A DNA stretch of 64,000 nt from Perca fluviatilis (taxonomy: Eukaryota > Chordata > Actinopteri > Perciformes > Percidae). Below, piece after piece: positions 1-25,232 of this stretch. Where the stretch lies: positions 21,942,169 through 22,006,168 of the forward strand of contig NC_053126.1 in the NCBI RefSeq assembly GCF_010015445.1, read 5' to 3'. The first letter of the stretch is position 1; each line of letters starts with the position of its first letter. Both the position numbers and the translations under genes were made by a program. The notes beneath the pieces are model-generated. The model saw only the letters and a list, made by a program, of their open reading frames with translations, searched no databases and was not told the origin of the DNA.

Positions 1-2014
1 GCACATTTACATCTCATTATAACCACAGTCCTGCTTTTCTCACTGCTGCTGAGATCAAATATAAGGGCTCTCTCATGACCTCTCTACCTTGAACAACGCT
101 TCACCTCTCCTGCCGCTTTTGAGTCCTCAAACACATATCAAACGTACGCTATACATCAGGCGTAGTCTGGGGGAGTTTGCTCTTCTCTCGGGTCCTGCTG
201 TCTTTGTCTGTTTTTTGCAAAAAGTTTTCATAGATCATTTCGCTCAAAGTGCTCATACATACAGGCATGTGACTGAACAAAGGTCATTAAGGTGGATTTG
301 TCTGTAATTGTTTTGTGCTGGTGGTCAATGAGAGATTATATTTGAATGGAAGGGAAATAGCAATAAGGACGATGAAAACAATGGTCATCTAATTATGGTT
401 TAGGTTGTAAAAAAAAGTTCTAAAGAATCTCTGTCTTCCAAATAATGTTTAACATGAAAAGGTACAATGTATTTATTTAACTGTTCTGCTTTCTTTACAG
501 TTCGACCCGTTCTCTACATCTGCCCCCTTCTACTGTTATTGACCTGACAGTATTAAGAGCTCCAGTCTGTTTTCGCTCATCATTTGCATCTCCTTGTTTG
601 TACAAAGCACCTTCTGCCATCGCTGACATGTGCCAGTATGCTCACAGCTCATTGTTTATTACCAGCATATTATGCAATGACCCTATTTCCATTAGCAACT
701 TTTATTTTTTTTTTTACATTTCCCTTTAAAGGTTTTGAAGTCATTTTCAGCCAAAAAGGGCATGTTTCTGAAAGGGTGAACAAGCAGAATGTGGCTTCCT
801 GTCCAAACTCATTTCTACTTGTTTCTATCAGGTCTCAAAAGTGTTTGCTAGTGTAAATAGGGCCAATTAATTCTTTGGATAAGACATTCTAAAAACATAT
901 CTTACTGATACAATGATGTTCTCGTTAAGTGGCTGGTGAGAATTGTTTTCAATCCTTTCTTTGCATTTGATAGTTATAATTTATAGAGGCTCATGGTTGC
1001 TGTCAGGAGATAAAGTAAGATCTGAGGGAACTGGTGTGACTCTATAGAAAGCATTTCTTTTCCTTTAAGAGATCTTTAAAAAAAAAAAAAGAGAATATGA
1101 GCTGATGAAAGTTAACTTACAGAATATATATGTATATGTAATACGCATATACATTCATATAAACATATGAATTTCAAATGTTTTAAGAAATCATAAATTG
1201 TTAGAATTATAATAAAGATACAGAAATAAAGTTGTAATTTATGTTTTGCGACTTCTTGAATCTATTTACCGTGGAGCAAGACAATGCTCCAAATGAATTT
1301 GGGAATGGTGTATTGTTTATGTAACCCTACATGAGATGAAATGGATTATAGGTCATTTCAAATCTATTCATACAATAAACTACATCATACAACACTGCGC
1401 ATAGAGCTTGCCCAGTGCTGCAGTACATTGTATACGATGTACCAATAATATAATTACTAGGTGATGATTTAATATTTAGGAGGGACCTAGACATTACACC
1501 CTCCTGTAAATTACAGGGTACAGACAGTGAACCAACAGCCTTTTTTTCCTGTCCTTTCACAAAAGCAATGTAATCATGTAGTGAAAATGATTGATTTGAA
1601 TTATCCACACCTAAAAAGGGGAATGCTTTGCTTTTCAGTCTTAACACAAGACAGTTTTCCCTTCAGCAAGTGTAAAAAAATACTATAGTATTAAGTTGAC
1701 ATATGGAGTAAGTATCCTTTTTAAATACAGTTTAATTGCAATATTACCCTGTTTTCACATTAGATGTATCCTGTAAATACCACTATTTTATCAATACCCT
1801 GCATATACCAACTAATTACAATTGAAACATCACTTGTTTAACAGTTTTAAAAATGTACACTATCAAAATCAGTATCATGTTCTCAGTGCTGTAAATCAAG
1901 CATTTAAATGTTGCAGTTGAATAACTTGAGTGACAGAAGGGTCTCAAGTCATTACATCATTTCAAATATACTGTCCCTATACTCTGGTATAGTAGTTGCA
2001 CAAAAAGGGAAGAA
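1..2014. other. AT-rich intergenic DNA, no gene recognised
   Basis: The stretch is AT-rich with several A or T homopolymers and many short ORFs, none of which resembles a known protein. A possible acceptor (TTCTTTACAG at about 491-500) lies upstream of a pyrimidine-rich segment, but no partner donor or reading frame supports an exon. It may be flanking DNA downstream of the minus-strand snoRNA host gene that ends at about 2.02 kb. Confidence 0.5.
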
Positions 2015-2197
2015 ACAATACTTTTAGAAGTTTTATTTTATTTAAAATACTGGTCAACATTTGCTTTCAAAAAAACAAGTTACAACATTGTTATAAAAAG
2101 CTGATGATGTCTGTGGGAGGACCTGAAAAAAAAAAATGAAGAAACAGCAGTCAGAATAATCTCAATCCTACACTGTTAAAACATTTTTATATCAATC

Positions 2198-2285
2198 ATC
2201 TCATCAGAGTCTGCCTTGTCAAGGGCAGATCTGCACTTCTGTCATCACTAGTTTTCTGAGCCCAGTGCTATACATCACAAGAGAT
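2198..2285 (-). ncRNA. Box C/D snoRNA, SNORD88-like copy A (diverged)
   Basis: On the minus strand, box C (GTGATGT, 2272-2278) and box D (CTGA, 2204-2207) are enclosed by a 5-bp terminal stem (ATCTC with GAGAT, 2281-2285 and 2198-2202). Box C' is GTGATGA (2242-2248) and D' is CAGA (2255-2258). The element just before D' reads AGCACTGGGCT. It can pair ten bases with the 28S rRNA sequence GCCCAGUGCU, placing a C at the D'+5 position, as known for SNORD88 and 28S C3680 (recalled, not checked). It lies in the last intron of the host gene. It is clearly related to copies B and C but much more diverged. Confidence 0.75.
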
Positions 2286-2441
2286 CAGCATTCACACAGT
2301 GTCCGCTAGTTAAAGGCTGAGTTATGACGAACCTGATTTAAGTCCAGTCTTTAAGTGGCTTCACTTTAGCACCTGAAGAAAGAAGAAAATACCATTTTAA
2401 TTGTGTTATAATTCTCACTTTTAACAATAGTTTGTTTAGTT

Positions 2442-2529
2442 TCTCCTCAGAAACTCTGGCTTGTCAGGGCCAAAGATGCACGTTTGTCTTCATACAGACT
2501 CAGAGCCCAGTGCAAGTCATCAGGGGAGA
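2442..2529 (-). ncRNA. Box C/D snoRNA, SNORD88-like copy B
   Basis: On the minus strand the terminal stem TCTCC/GGAGA (2525-2529 and 2442-2446) brackets box C (CTGATGA, 2517-2523; first base C rather than purine) and box D (CTGA, 2447-2450). D' is CTGA at 2500-2503, preceded by TTGCACTGGGCT, whose core pairs nine bases with 28S GCCCAGUGC. C' is degenerate. The predicted RNA is about 88 nt. It differs from copy C at only three positions within the snoRNA, and the similarity continues about 24 nt upstream of the 5' stem, so a small intron segment was duplicated. Confidence 0.82.
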
Positions 2530-3113
2530 GGGACAGCTAAATTCATTCAAGTTTAAACAACTGGCAGGAATAACAAAAGCACTGGGTTGCAGTAGCTGAC
2601 ATGTACAAGTATAGCTAGAGTCAAACAAATGTCATTCACATTTAGTATACAAAGCCATCTTACCATTTTTATTGATGTGCTCAACCCAGACTACTTCATA
2701 CATTTGACTTTCGACAAAGGCAACTTAGGGTGCCAATTTTAAAGTTTTTATTTCTAATGACCTTGATAGAAGTGCTAGTGGAGTCAATGAGCTCGTGAGA
2801 GTTAATTGTAAAATATTGAGTGTACATTGCTCTCCGGTAGTCAGTTCATAACTACACCTTTGTCCACTATGAAATTCCTGTTCTAACATTTTCAACAAAA
2901 GATTTTGTAAAAAGTGTTCAGTTGGTAGAGCTGTTGGCTGCCTTGATAACATTTATAATTATGAGAATACATACATTTTACATACCTATGGAGTCCAGTC
3001 TGTGAGTGTTTCCAACTGTTGCAAGTGATCTGAAAACAAAATAAAAAAAAAAGGACAAAAGCATGAGTTATTGTATTGTCAGGACCATAACCTAGACTAA
3101 CACTAGCTTACTT

Positions 3114-3201
3114 TCTCCTCAGAAACTCTGGCTTGTCAGGGCCAAAGACGCACGTTTTTCTTCACACAGACTCAGAGCCCAGTGCAAGTCATCAGGGGAG
3201 A
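3114..3201 (-). ncRNA. Box C/D snoRNA, SNORD88-like copy C
   Basis: This has the same layout as copy B. The terminal stem is TCTCC/GGAGA (3197-3201 and 3114-3118), box C is CTGATGA (3189-3195), box D is CTGA (3119-3122), and D' CTGA follows the guide GCACTGGGCT. It lies in the first intron of the host gene. The 5' stem, C box, D' guide, D guide and D box are all unchanged relative to copy B, which suggests both copies are functional. Confidence 0.82.
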
Positions 3202-3800
3202 GGGACAGCTAAATCCATACAAGTGGATACCTCATCATATACAAGAAACATTACATTTACGTTAAAATGCAATCATTCATGCTGTGCTAGTATTTATCTT
3301 GCGATTACTAATTTTACCTCACAACACTGTTAGCTATGCTAATGTTCCATGTTAGCTAACATGCTTACCACGTGGAGTTACCCAATAGGCCCCAGCGTTA
3401 CCGGCTAATGCAGCTGCTGGGGAACACGGTAGTAACCGAACCAAACCATGTTCAACACCAGACAACACGTGTCCTACAAGTGGCTACATGATTTGAGTTG
3501 TAGCGTCATTTCGGTGTTAAATCCGACATACAATTTATGCGCTCCCATAGTTTGATAGTGCTAGCGTTAATCATACCGAATTGAAGTTTAACCATTATAA
3601 GCGACGAATGTTAACGTTATTCATTCACAGAACAGAAAGGCCGTGGGTTGCAGTGACGTTAGTTGTATTACTACGTTACTCTAATAGTCTAAATGTTATC
3701 ACGAAAAGCAATCAGTGAAATTCAATATAATCTTACCAGTTTCAAAAGTGATGTTTCAGTCGAGGAAGACAGCAACCAAGTGACTGCTGCTGGTTCCTCT

Positions 3801-3811
3801 TCTTATAAATA
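3801..3811 (-). promoter_or_regulatory. TATA-like box of the snoRNA host gene
   Basis: On the minus strand an ATTTATAAG run lies about 25-35 bp upstream of a pyrimidine-rich start region (about 3755-3780), followed by a clean donor at 3736. A second TATAA-like run lies at 3831-3838. The start site itself cannot be fixed from sequence. Confidence 0.45.
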
Positions 3812-4047
3812 TGGGCGGTTGGCAGCCAACTTATAAAACAACTACCGCCGCTTAGTGGACTGGAGTGGAGCGGAAACAAATCGAAATCCTCTCTTCTTAA
3901 CCTCGAACTACCTTATTAAGTGACTACTATTAATATTCACTTTACTGGTAAATTCCAAATAATACGCTAAGATGTTAGGTCCACCGCGCATTCACAAAGT
4001 TTACAAAACTGGTTGCTTGAAATGTGCATGTATCTATGGATAAATAA

Positions 4048-4970
4048 GTAGTGCTGCCATCTGGTGGCCACACTGTGCAACTACATTTCAATTTTAAATG
4101 TTATATTTTGAAAGTATCAACCGGAAATAATACGATGTTATTGCGTTTGGCTTTACTTCATTGTAACCAGTAGAAAAGACAAACGCACCAGGTTTAACAA
4201 ACAAAGTAAAATTAGTAAAAGTCTTGAAGTACTACTATATTGTTGCGTTTGACTTTACTAGTAGAGTGTTAGTTCTTCACTTTAACCACTCGAGGGCAGA
4301 ACTACTCGTGATTTTAAATACGTGGTGTTGAAATTGTCACAACTAAATTGAGGTAAAGAAAACGCAACTGGATTAACAAACATTTTTCTTTCTGCATTAG
4401 AAAGTAAGTTTTAAGGACAATTGTGTTGTGTACCTAAACACTAATTCCCCTCTAGTCTTTGAGCCGGACAACCTGTGTGTTTTATATTGTTATTATTCTG
4501 CCCTCCTTTGGTTACAATGACGACCTGCAATTGTACTCTACCAGTAAAGTCAAACCAAATTCACAAAATAGTAGTACTTCCGGAAGATACTTTCAAAATA
4601 AAACATTTACAATCGGCGTGCAGTTACGCACTGTGGCCACCAGAGGGAAGAAACACCAATTGACTAGAAATGTAAAAGAAAAAGAAAAGAAAAGAAAAGA
4701 AAAGCAGTGTGTTCATTATTAAACTGTACAGGATGTTTCTCATTTCTAACTTACAAGGACAGTTGTGTTGCACTTATGTCTTATACAGTACAGATGTCTA
4801 TAAGGCAGATAACGTGTTAATTTGCAATCATGTATTTCAGCTCTCTAGTGGCCACAGTGTAACTACAGATATTTACAAAAAAAAATTGTAAATTTACAAA
4901 AGTTGCAGTTACTCAATGTGAACACGACTCTTCCGGTATACATTTCAAAATAAAACTCACATACTTTTTT
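4048..4970. repeat. Cluster of degenerate inverted repeat units
   Basis: The block at 4059-4160 (CTGGTGGCCACACTGTGCAA then TTTTGAAAGTATC and CCGGAA) matches the reverse complement of 4530-4645 over roughly 110 bp, with substitutions. Partial further units occur at about 4225-4310 and 4835-4960, sharing CTAGTGGCCACAGTGTAACT and TTTCAAAATAAAACTCAC. The arrangement fits a degenerate foldback or MITE-like family with internal copies. It lies between the minus-strand snoRNA gene and the plus-strand pacsin3 promoter. Confidence 0.5.
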
Positions 4971-6182
4971 TAAATTTATTTTTAAAATAAAACTCACGTA
5001 CAGTTATGCAGAAGTGTAGATATTAGATAAACCCTATTAGCCTACAACATGATTAGTGATGCTAGACCTGAAACAGACGACTTGACTGAGTATTGCCCTT
5101 TCAAAGCTGATGTTTTGATGCAAGATGTATCAATGCCTCATTAAACACAGCCAAATATCAATAAAGTATGCTGCTGGTTTTAAATATGGGGTATATAATC
5201 TGCCACAGTATTTGAAAGCAGAGCTGTAAACTCCGTTTCAAAGTGATCAGTTGATATAACATGACCTTAATGAACAAAATATCAAGGCTGACAAATGGAG
5301 AGTTCATTTATATAGTTCCATTTTTGACTTACCGTTTCTACGGTCTTGCATTGAATCAGTCTTTACAGATGCAGTACAAATGTGCAGGTGTTAGAGGTGA
5401 GACAATTTTATTTTGCATCAGATGGACCCTAGTGGGTGGCCTACAATATGCCTTTTCAAAAACAACTTCTTAAACTAATATTTCATTCACATCAAAGTAA
5501 ACTTTCCCACACATTTATAATCTACAGAATTTTAAGTGTACGTTTTGCACTTTTGTAGTATGATATGAATAATGGACACCTTTAAGTTAAATTGTGATTT
5601 TGCTGTAAGAGTAACAAGTTACCTTTGTACTAAGACAGTATTTTCTTTAGCAAAATGCATTTACATCAATAAATTATAACAAAGGGAACATTGTGTCTAC
5701 TTTACTAAACGTTTCAAGATTCTTTTTGATTCTTTATTTTAAAAAACTGACCAGAAGAAGAGGGTTTAGCTGGAGTTAGAATCATTATACTATTCCTCTA
5801 ACTTTCCTATAGGGATTTGGACTGTGCCATTGCATGGTGAATCTACATAAACATTACTTTACAGGGACCTTAATCCACTTGTTGACTTTTTCTGCCTCTT
5901 ATGGCTATTATCATTTTAATCACAGGATTCCACAGTGTTGTCATGATATCTGCCTCGTATCCTTACAGATTTGATTATAGGATTACTAACACAGGATTAC
6001 TTCTTGCAGGTTGCAGCTGGGCGTAAACTTTGCAACGTCTAACAGCTGTCTAGTTATTTACATGGCATGTTCTGGCAAAGCAAAGTTTCACAAGTTCAGC
6101 AAAGCATGAAGCAAGAGGGGCATATCTGAGTGTGAACAATTCTTCCTCAGGGGTCTCTGACTTCAAAGAATCTCTGCCTTAA

Positions 6183-6188
<6 letters not shown>
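4971..6188. other. Intergenic DNA upstream of pacsin3
   Basis: AT-rich sequence without a recognisable gene or transposon end. Short ORFs here have no family resemblance. Confidence 0.4.

Positions 6189-6254
<66 letters not shown>
6189..6254. repeat. (CA)n microsatellite
   Basis: An uninterrupted AC dinucleotide run of about 66 bp, located just upstream of the candidate pacsin3 promoter. Confidence 0.95.
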
Positions 6255-6255
<1 letters not shown>

Positions 6256-6328
6256 GGATGTATCCTCCAGCTGTGGAGGCAGACCTACTGAACTCTCCCG
6301 AGGGAGTGTAGAGGGGAGGAAGAGGGGG

Positions 6329-6335
6329 TATAAAG
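6329..6335 (+). promoter_or_regulatory. Candidate TATA box of pacsin3
   Basis: TATAAAG lies in a G-rich context about 600 bp before a consensus donor (GAG|GTAAGC, exon end 6965). It would place transcription start near 6360. No transcript evidence is available, so this is inference from position and motif. Confidence 0.3.
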
Positions 6336-6359
6336 ACATGCATGAGGGGATGGAGTTAT

Positions 6360-6965
6360 TCTAATCTGGCCATGCTGCTTTGCACTTCTTTGTAAAATAG
6401 TAAAACATAGTTAATAGGTCAATTCACACACACATACAGACAGATTCAGGCTGGGTGACTCAGCCATTGTCTGACTCACTTACTGTAGACGCACACACAC
6501 ACATAAACAAACCCCAAAAAACACACTATAGCACACTTCATTAAGACTACTCCGAGGGAGGTGAAGCGAGTGAATGATAGAGAAAAAGAGAGCCGATCTT
6601 CAACAAGTGGTGAAGTACAAAGAACAAGAGAATACGTTTCCTGCAGCTGTTTTAGCGAGAGAGACAAGGAGAGAGGAAGGGAGGGTGTAAGGGAGGAGAA
6701 GGAGGGAAGAGGAGGAAAAAAAAAGAAAGAAGCCAACTCATCTGACACAACAGTGGGCCAAAGAAAGGGGAAGAGCAGGAGCAGCACTGTCCAGAACGAG
6801 TGGAAAATCAAAGTTGGAGAAGACGAGTAGAAGTGTAAAGAAGACAAGACGGGGAAAAAGAAAGAGCCTCAGAGTCTGCACAAAGATTGAACTGGGTGAA
6901 AAAAAGCTGCCAAACAAAATAAGGAAAAGGGGGTTGAAGCAGAAAGGGCCCCAACATTTAGAGAG
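6360..6965 (+). other. pacsin3: Putative pacsin3 5' untranslated exon
   Basis: A purine-rich stretch ends at the strong donor GAG|GTAAGC (6966). The first coding exon starts with an acceptor (CTCTTTACTCTCTCAG, ending 9245) only 8 bp before its ATG, so an upstream non-coding exon is required. This is the best donor in the right place, but other start exons, for example near 8.0-8.3 kb, cannot be excluded. Confidence 0.35.
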
Positions 6966-9253
6966 GTAAGCAACTGTGAGCGGCTTGTTAGCCTTCCATG
7001 GCTGTATACTTGCATTTCAGAGAGATCTGATGGCGTGATTGAGCTCCTATTTCTGCTCCGTGTGTTCACTTGTTACTATATATTTCCTCTATGCAATGTG
7101 TGTGTGGTGAGTTACATCTGACAGATGAAACAGGGACAGGGGGAGGAGTGAGTGTGTGCCATTGTGGGTGCAGTATCCAGGGGTGAAAGAGTTGCTTGGT
7201 TGGTTGGTTGGAAGCTCCAGATGGGATCTTATAACTCAAATGACATTTAGTTTTTAGTAAGTTGTAAGTTTTTAACATGTAAAGTTAGAGTTTTAGATAC
7301 TGAGAGGACTGGGTTAACGGAAGTTACTGGATCGCTTCAGGATTTCTAAAAACTGGGGAACAAATTTCCTGCCCGACCTGCCAAGAGACTATAAAAAGTC
7401 TGGAGGACCCATGCTGGAATTAGATCTGTGCTGGTACGTGGTAAGTTATGCAGTATACTCTGAGTTGAACTTACAGGACAGTGAAGTAGTAGGCAAATGC
7501 AAGTACATAATACATATATTACCACTTGCTTTTAACTTTTGTAGCTCAATGAAAGTCAGCAAGTTAGTAATATGGTGAAATATATCTCTCAAATATCAGA
7601 AAACCAGTTGGAAATTCCCAGCAGGCTTTTCTAACTTCAATTTTTTTCATTTTATATCTATTTCTCAGACTATGGTTATTTACATATTCAGGATGCAACA
7701 AAACCGGAGCCTATCCCAGCCCTAGAGGATGTTTAAATTAATTATAACGTCTATGAAATAATATTTGAAAGGCCTATGGTGACATTGAATTGATTCCAGT
7801 AGATGTGGAGTTGCACAGCACGCTTTCTATTGCACATCTGCAGATCCTAATGCTTGTAAAGAGTATGAAATTATATCTGAAAGGCATGCAAGTCAGCCAA
7901 GACTGTTACTTGCGTCTGTAAGTACAGGGTAAATCTTATATAGGCTACAGTTGGGATTGAATTCACACAAGTAGTTTGCTTGTGTCTAGTTTTTGATAGG
8001 CAGAGGCAGCAGAGCTCCCCCACCCCCACGTTCCTCTGAAAACACGGACACTATCATACCCAGAAGAGAGCCAGCCCGCAAGGGGACAGGAAGTCCAGGT
8101 CAAGGGTTAAGAGGGAGGCAGTTCATTATTTTTCTGACCTCCTGCAGATCTCAGGGTTGTGTAATCTATGAGACTTCAGCGGCAAAGACACGACAGAAGC
8201 AAGCTGAGGAAGATTCAGGCAGGGAGAGGCATGGCATTATGCTCTTAGTGGAGCATGTGATGATGCCCCGTGAACAGCAGTATGTGGAGGAAAATCATTG
8301 AATCTAATTTTGTGCCTAACAGAGCCATGGGGAAAGATGGCTGCAGGGAGGAAAAGCAGGAAAGACATGAAGGCTGTATCTGGATGGAGTTCAGCTCCGG
8401 GTAGATCAGGGGTTTAAAACGCCAGAAGGGAAAACTGATGTGTGCTTAAATATTTAACTGGAAAAGTTTCTGTTTTGGAAGTGGAACCAGACAAGCATAA
8501 AGTAACATCAGACAGAACTTCTTATGTATTGCATAGTGTGCCCATGTTTCTTTTGTGAGTGAGCACGAATGATGGGATGTGTTGACCTTTATACCCTGTT
8601 TATTTTAGGATAGCTCATGTTTCAAAGCTGAGATTGCTGGGAGAGGGTTCTCCATGCTCACTGATGTTGTTACGGCATGTGAGACGCTGCCCGATTCACT
8701 GTACACTTCATGGGTTCAAACTTACTTTACACGTCAACTTCCAACGGCAACTACAACTCTTCAATGGGCTTACAGAGCCTCCATTATACGATTCAGTCTC
8801 TGACATTCAGTCTCTGACATCATCAGTCATTTATCTGAGGGGGATATCAAATGCTCTCATATCATAGACCCTGGAATTGAAATGATGTACATTAGAGCAA
8901 TGATTCCCAACCAGAGATATTTGTACCCCAGGAGGTACTTCTGCAACCAAATAAATATTGTAACAGCCACTGTTATCCACGTCTTAAATATCCACTTTAA
9001 AAGCAATTCAAATTAACAATACAGGGTGTGAGTTCATCTGACAGGGAGAGAAAAGGTTGAGAGGACATGGTTGGTTCTCCACTGATTCCATGTGGAGGGA
9101 TTTTTGCTGGTGGTTTTGAACTGAATTATAAAACTGTTATAAAATGTAGGTAAGCCATTAATACCTACACGTAGAAGCCGATTAAAGAACGGTTATATTA
9201 AATGTGAGATAATCTGAACTAATCATATACTCTTTACTCTCTCAGAAAACAGG

Positions 9254-22789
<13,536 letters not shown>

Positions 22790-23725
22790 TTAGTGCATCT
22801 AAACTAAAAATGAAAGATCTTGTTACATCATGTGCTTCGTTTTACTGTGGAAGTCACAACCTGGTTTAACGACTAAATGTCAGAAACATAAAACCAATGC
22901 TGTAAAAACAAAACGCCAAGTAGCTGTTAGCCAAAGATCTGGTCTGTGATGAGCGTATGAACTTAAGAGCACTTCAGAGGATATTTTAGCATACAGAGAT
23001 TTTTTTAAAACTATCCAGGTTGTGTAATCTCTTGAAGGATTTTGAAAAATGTTTTAATATATACAGTATGCATAGACCACTTGTATTGAAGCCATATGAT
23101 AAACAATGCTTTAATGTAAAAACGTGCTCTTATATAATGAGCCATTTGGTGCTGAAATTGCATTACAGGACAGCTATTTTCCTTAAGCTGGCTTTTTTTA
23201 TTTTACACCTCAACACATTTCTATTAAAATGCTCATAAAACCTCTCAACATATGGAGAAAGTGACGCTAATACTGTGATTATAATTAATCCAAAGCAGCT
23301 GTACAAGTGGAGTCAGCTTTATGGAAGTAGATAACCTGTTTTTTCTTCTTTTTTTGTGGTTTAAAGGAACAGTTCAACACTTAGGAATAGGATTGTTTGC
23401 TCTCAAATACACAATGAAATGGGAAGATTGACATTAGTTTCACCTCTGTGTCAGGTACAGGGGGAAGTGCTAGCCTAGCAGCATCAACACACATTCCAGG
23501 AGCTCCAGTGCTGTCTTATTTGTTATCTTGTTTACTTAAAGTGGCAATAATAGATATATTAACAAGTTATGCTATGACACATACTGTATGTGAAAGGTTT
23601 CTGAAGAACTGCCAAACTGACCTGGAGACTGCATGCAACATCTCAGATGTACTTGTGAAAACAAAATTCCGGTGACTATTGTGTTGATGACTAGTTTTCT
23701 AGCTAATAAAATATGTATAATGGCC
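22790..23725 (+). other. pacsin3: Probable pacsin3 3' untranslated region
   Basis: No ORF follows the stop. The first canonical AATAAA is at 23705-23710; later ones occur near 23868 and 24929, so a longer UTR is possible. A fragment of a high-copy repeat starts at 23364. Confidence 0.4.
23364..23450 (+). repeat. Fragment of the TTAAAGGAA-type interspersed repeat
   Basis: TTTAAAGGAACAGTTCAACA followed by a diverged body resembles the start of the block at 13912. It would be part of the pacsin3 3'UTR if the 23705 polyadenylation signal is used. Confidence 0.4.
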
Positions 23726-24068
23726 ACAGAAGATACTGATTAGCTGGCTGGTGGTGGTTATAATCTTAAAGTGGAAATCCCCCACAATGCTTACTGTCAA
23801 CAGGTATAAAGGTACTGCAGGGAATTATGACAAAAATACTTATCCTTTATGCTACATCACAAACATTAAAAATAAATGAAAATTTAAACATAACTTTTAA
23901 ACAAGCCTGTTTTTATCTTGTCAGAGACCATGGTATAATGACTCTGAGGTATATAGAGAATAATGGACTTGGCTGAGGAAACGGTACCCCACTTTAGGTT
24001 GTGGGCTTCTTTGCCTCCACTCAATTCATTATGTTCTTGAAGTAGGGCACCTTGTTGTGCATTATCAC

Positions 24069-24268
24069 TAGGGTTGGGTACAGAAACACGGTGCCAATAG
24101 GGCACCGGTGCCGACGTAAACGGTAACGAGACCGAATAAGAACGAAAATTTCGGTGCTTGACTTTACACTACACCTGACAGCAGGTAACGTTAGCCTACC
24201 TTTAGCTAGCAGCTGGATTAAACACGGTTAAATCGGAAAAAAAAACAAAAAAACAATACCCAACCCTA
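24069..24268. mobile_element. hAT MITE, 200 bp, with 8-bp target duplication
   Basis: Terminal inverted repeats TAGGGTTGGGTA and TACCCAACCCTA are flanked by identical ATTATCAC (24061-24068 and 24269-24276). The interior has GGTGCC/GGCACC-type motifs and no coding capacity. The 8-bp duplication supports a hAT origin. Confidence 0.88.
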
Positions 24269-25124
24269 ATTATCACTCACAATGTGTGTTAATAGGACAG
24301 CTTTAATTGCTTTACTATGTTCATAACGTAAAAAAATGCAATGTAAATGCAGTCCATATCCACTTATTTTTAAAATTTTTGATGCCGTGAGGCTAGTAGC
24401 TTCTCCCTGTTTCCGGTCTTTGCACAAAGCCAGGACCTATTATCTACGAACATTTTAAAACGATCCAAAATGATGATGGCCAAAATTATCTTATTTTGGG
24501 CTCATGTTAGCATCAAGATGTTTTTGCCAAACAGGGCCCAGGTCTTAACATGTCCCAGACATAAAGCGATTTCTGCACAGCGTGTTCAGAGATGAAACTG
24601 ATATTGCTCTTCTTCATCACATTCTCAGTTTGACGCCAAGCATTCATATTTCTGAGCATGTCAGACTGTTCCTTTAAGATAAATATGTACTGGGGAACAT
24701 CGTTTTCCTGTCTGTCTGTAATCATCTGTTGCTATACTGTATGTATGACGCTTATCACGAAGAGCATCTTTACCAAAGTAAAGAAACGGCTTCCAGAAAC
24801 TGCTGGGATTGCCTTCCCCTTGTCTTTAGCCTTCTACATTATTTGTGTATGTGCTGTGTGTCTTTATTTGTCATGTAAAAACTATGCATTTGCCCCCAAC
24901 AATACTTTTTTTCAAACTGCCTGCCTTTTGGAAATAAAATTTGAAACTGTTAAAGAAACGAAATAAATGTTATTGAATTTAGGATAAAAGAATGAATGTG
25001 TGTGTGTGTGAGAGAGAAACATTGTTGTATGTGTGTTTTTGAGTGTGTGAATCACTATATATGCCATCATCCTCTGGAAGTCCTGAGGTCCTGGATGTTA
25101 TTACAAGTGCAGAGCTGTCAGCTG

Positions 25125-25232
<108 letters not shown>

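Larger units (their letters stand above)
2018..3790 (-). ncRNA. Non-coding snoRNA host gene (SNORD88/C19orf48-like) with three intronic box C/D snoRNAs
   Basis: The gene is read on the minus strand. A TATA-like box (TATTTATAAG, near 3801-3811) is followed by exon 1, ending at 3737 before GTAAGA. Proposed later exons are 2986-3029 (acceptor TTTTCAG, donor GTATGT), about 2662-2711 (donor GTAAGA), about 2331-2376 (acceptor TTTCTTCAG, weak donor) and a last exon from 2122 to about 2020. AATAAA signals appear as TTTATT on the plus strand at 2032-2037. The exons are short and carry no convincing ORF, as expected for a snoRNA host. The three snoRNAs fall in three different introns, one per intron, which is the normal vertebrate arrangement. 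Their shared guide resembles SNORD88, hosted in human by C19orf48 near SYT3; that identification rests on memory and synteny. Exon limits are inferred from splice signals only. Confidence 0.6.

Noticed and set aside
2725..2952. Minus-strand 75-codon ORF between snoRNA host exons
   Set aside because: No family resemblance, lies inside a proposed intron of a non-coding gene, and has no splice or promoter context of its own.
6476..6847. Long minus-strand ORF opposite the pacsin3 leader
   Set aside because: Composed of low-complexity Ser/Leu/Phe encoded by purine-rich DNA; an artefact of GA-rich sequence.
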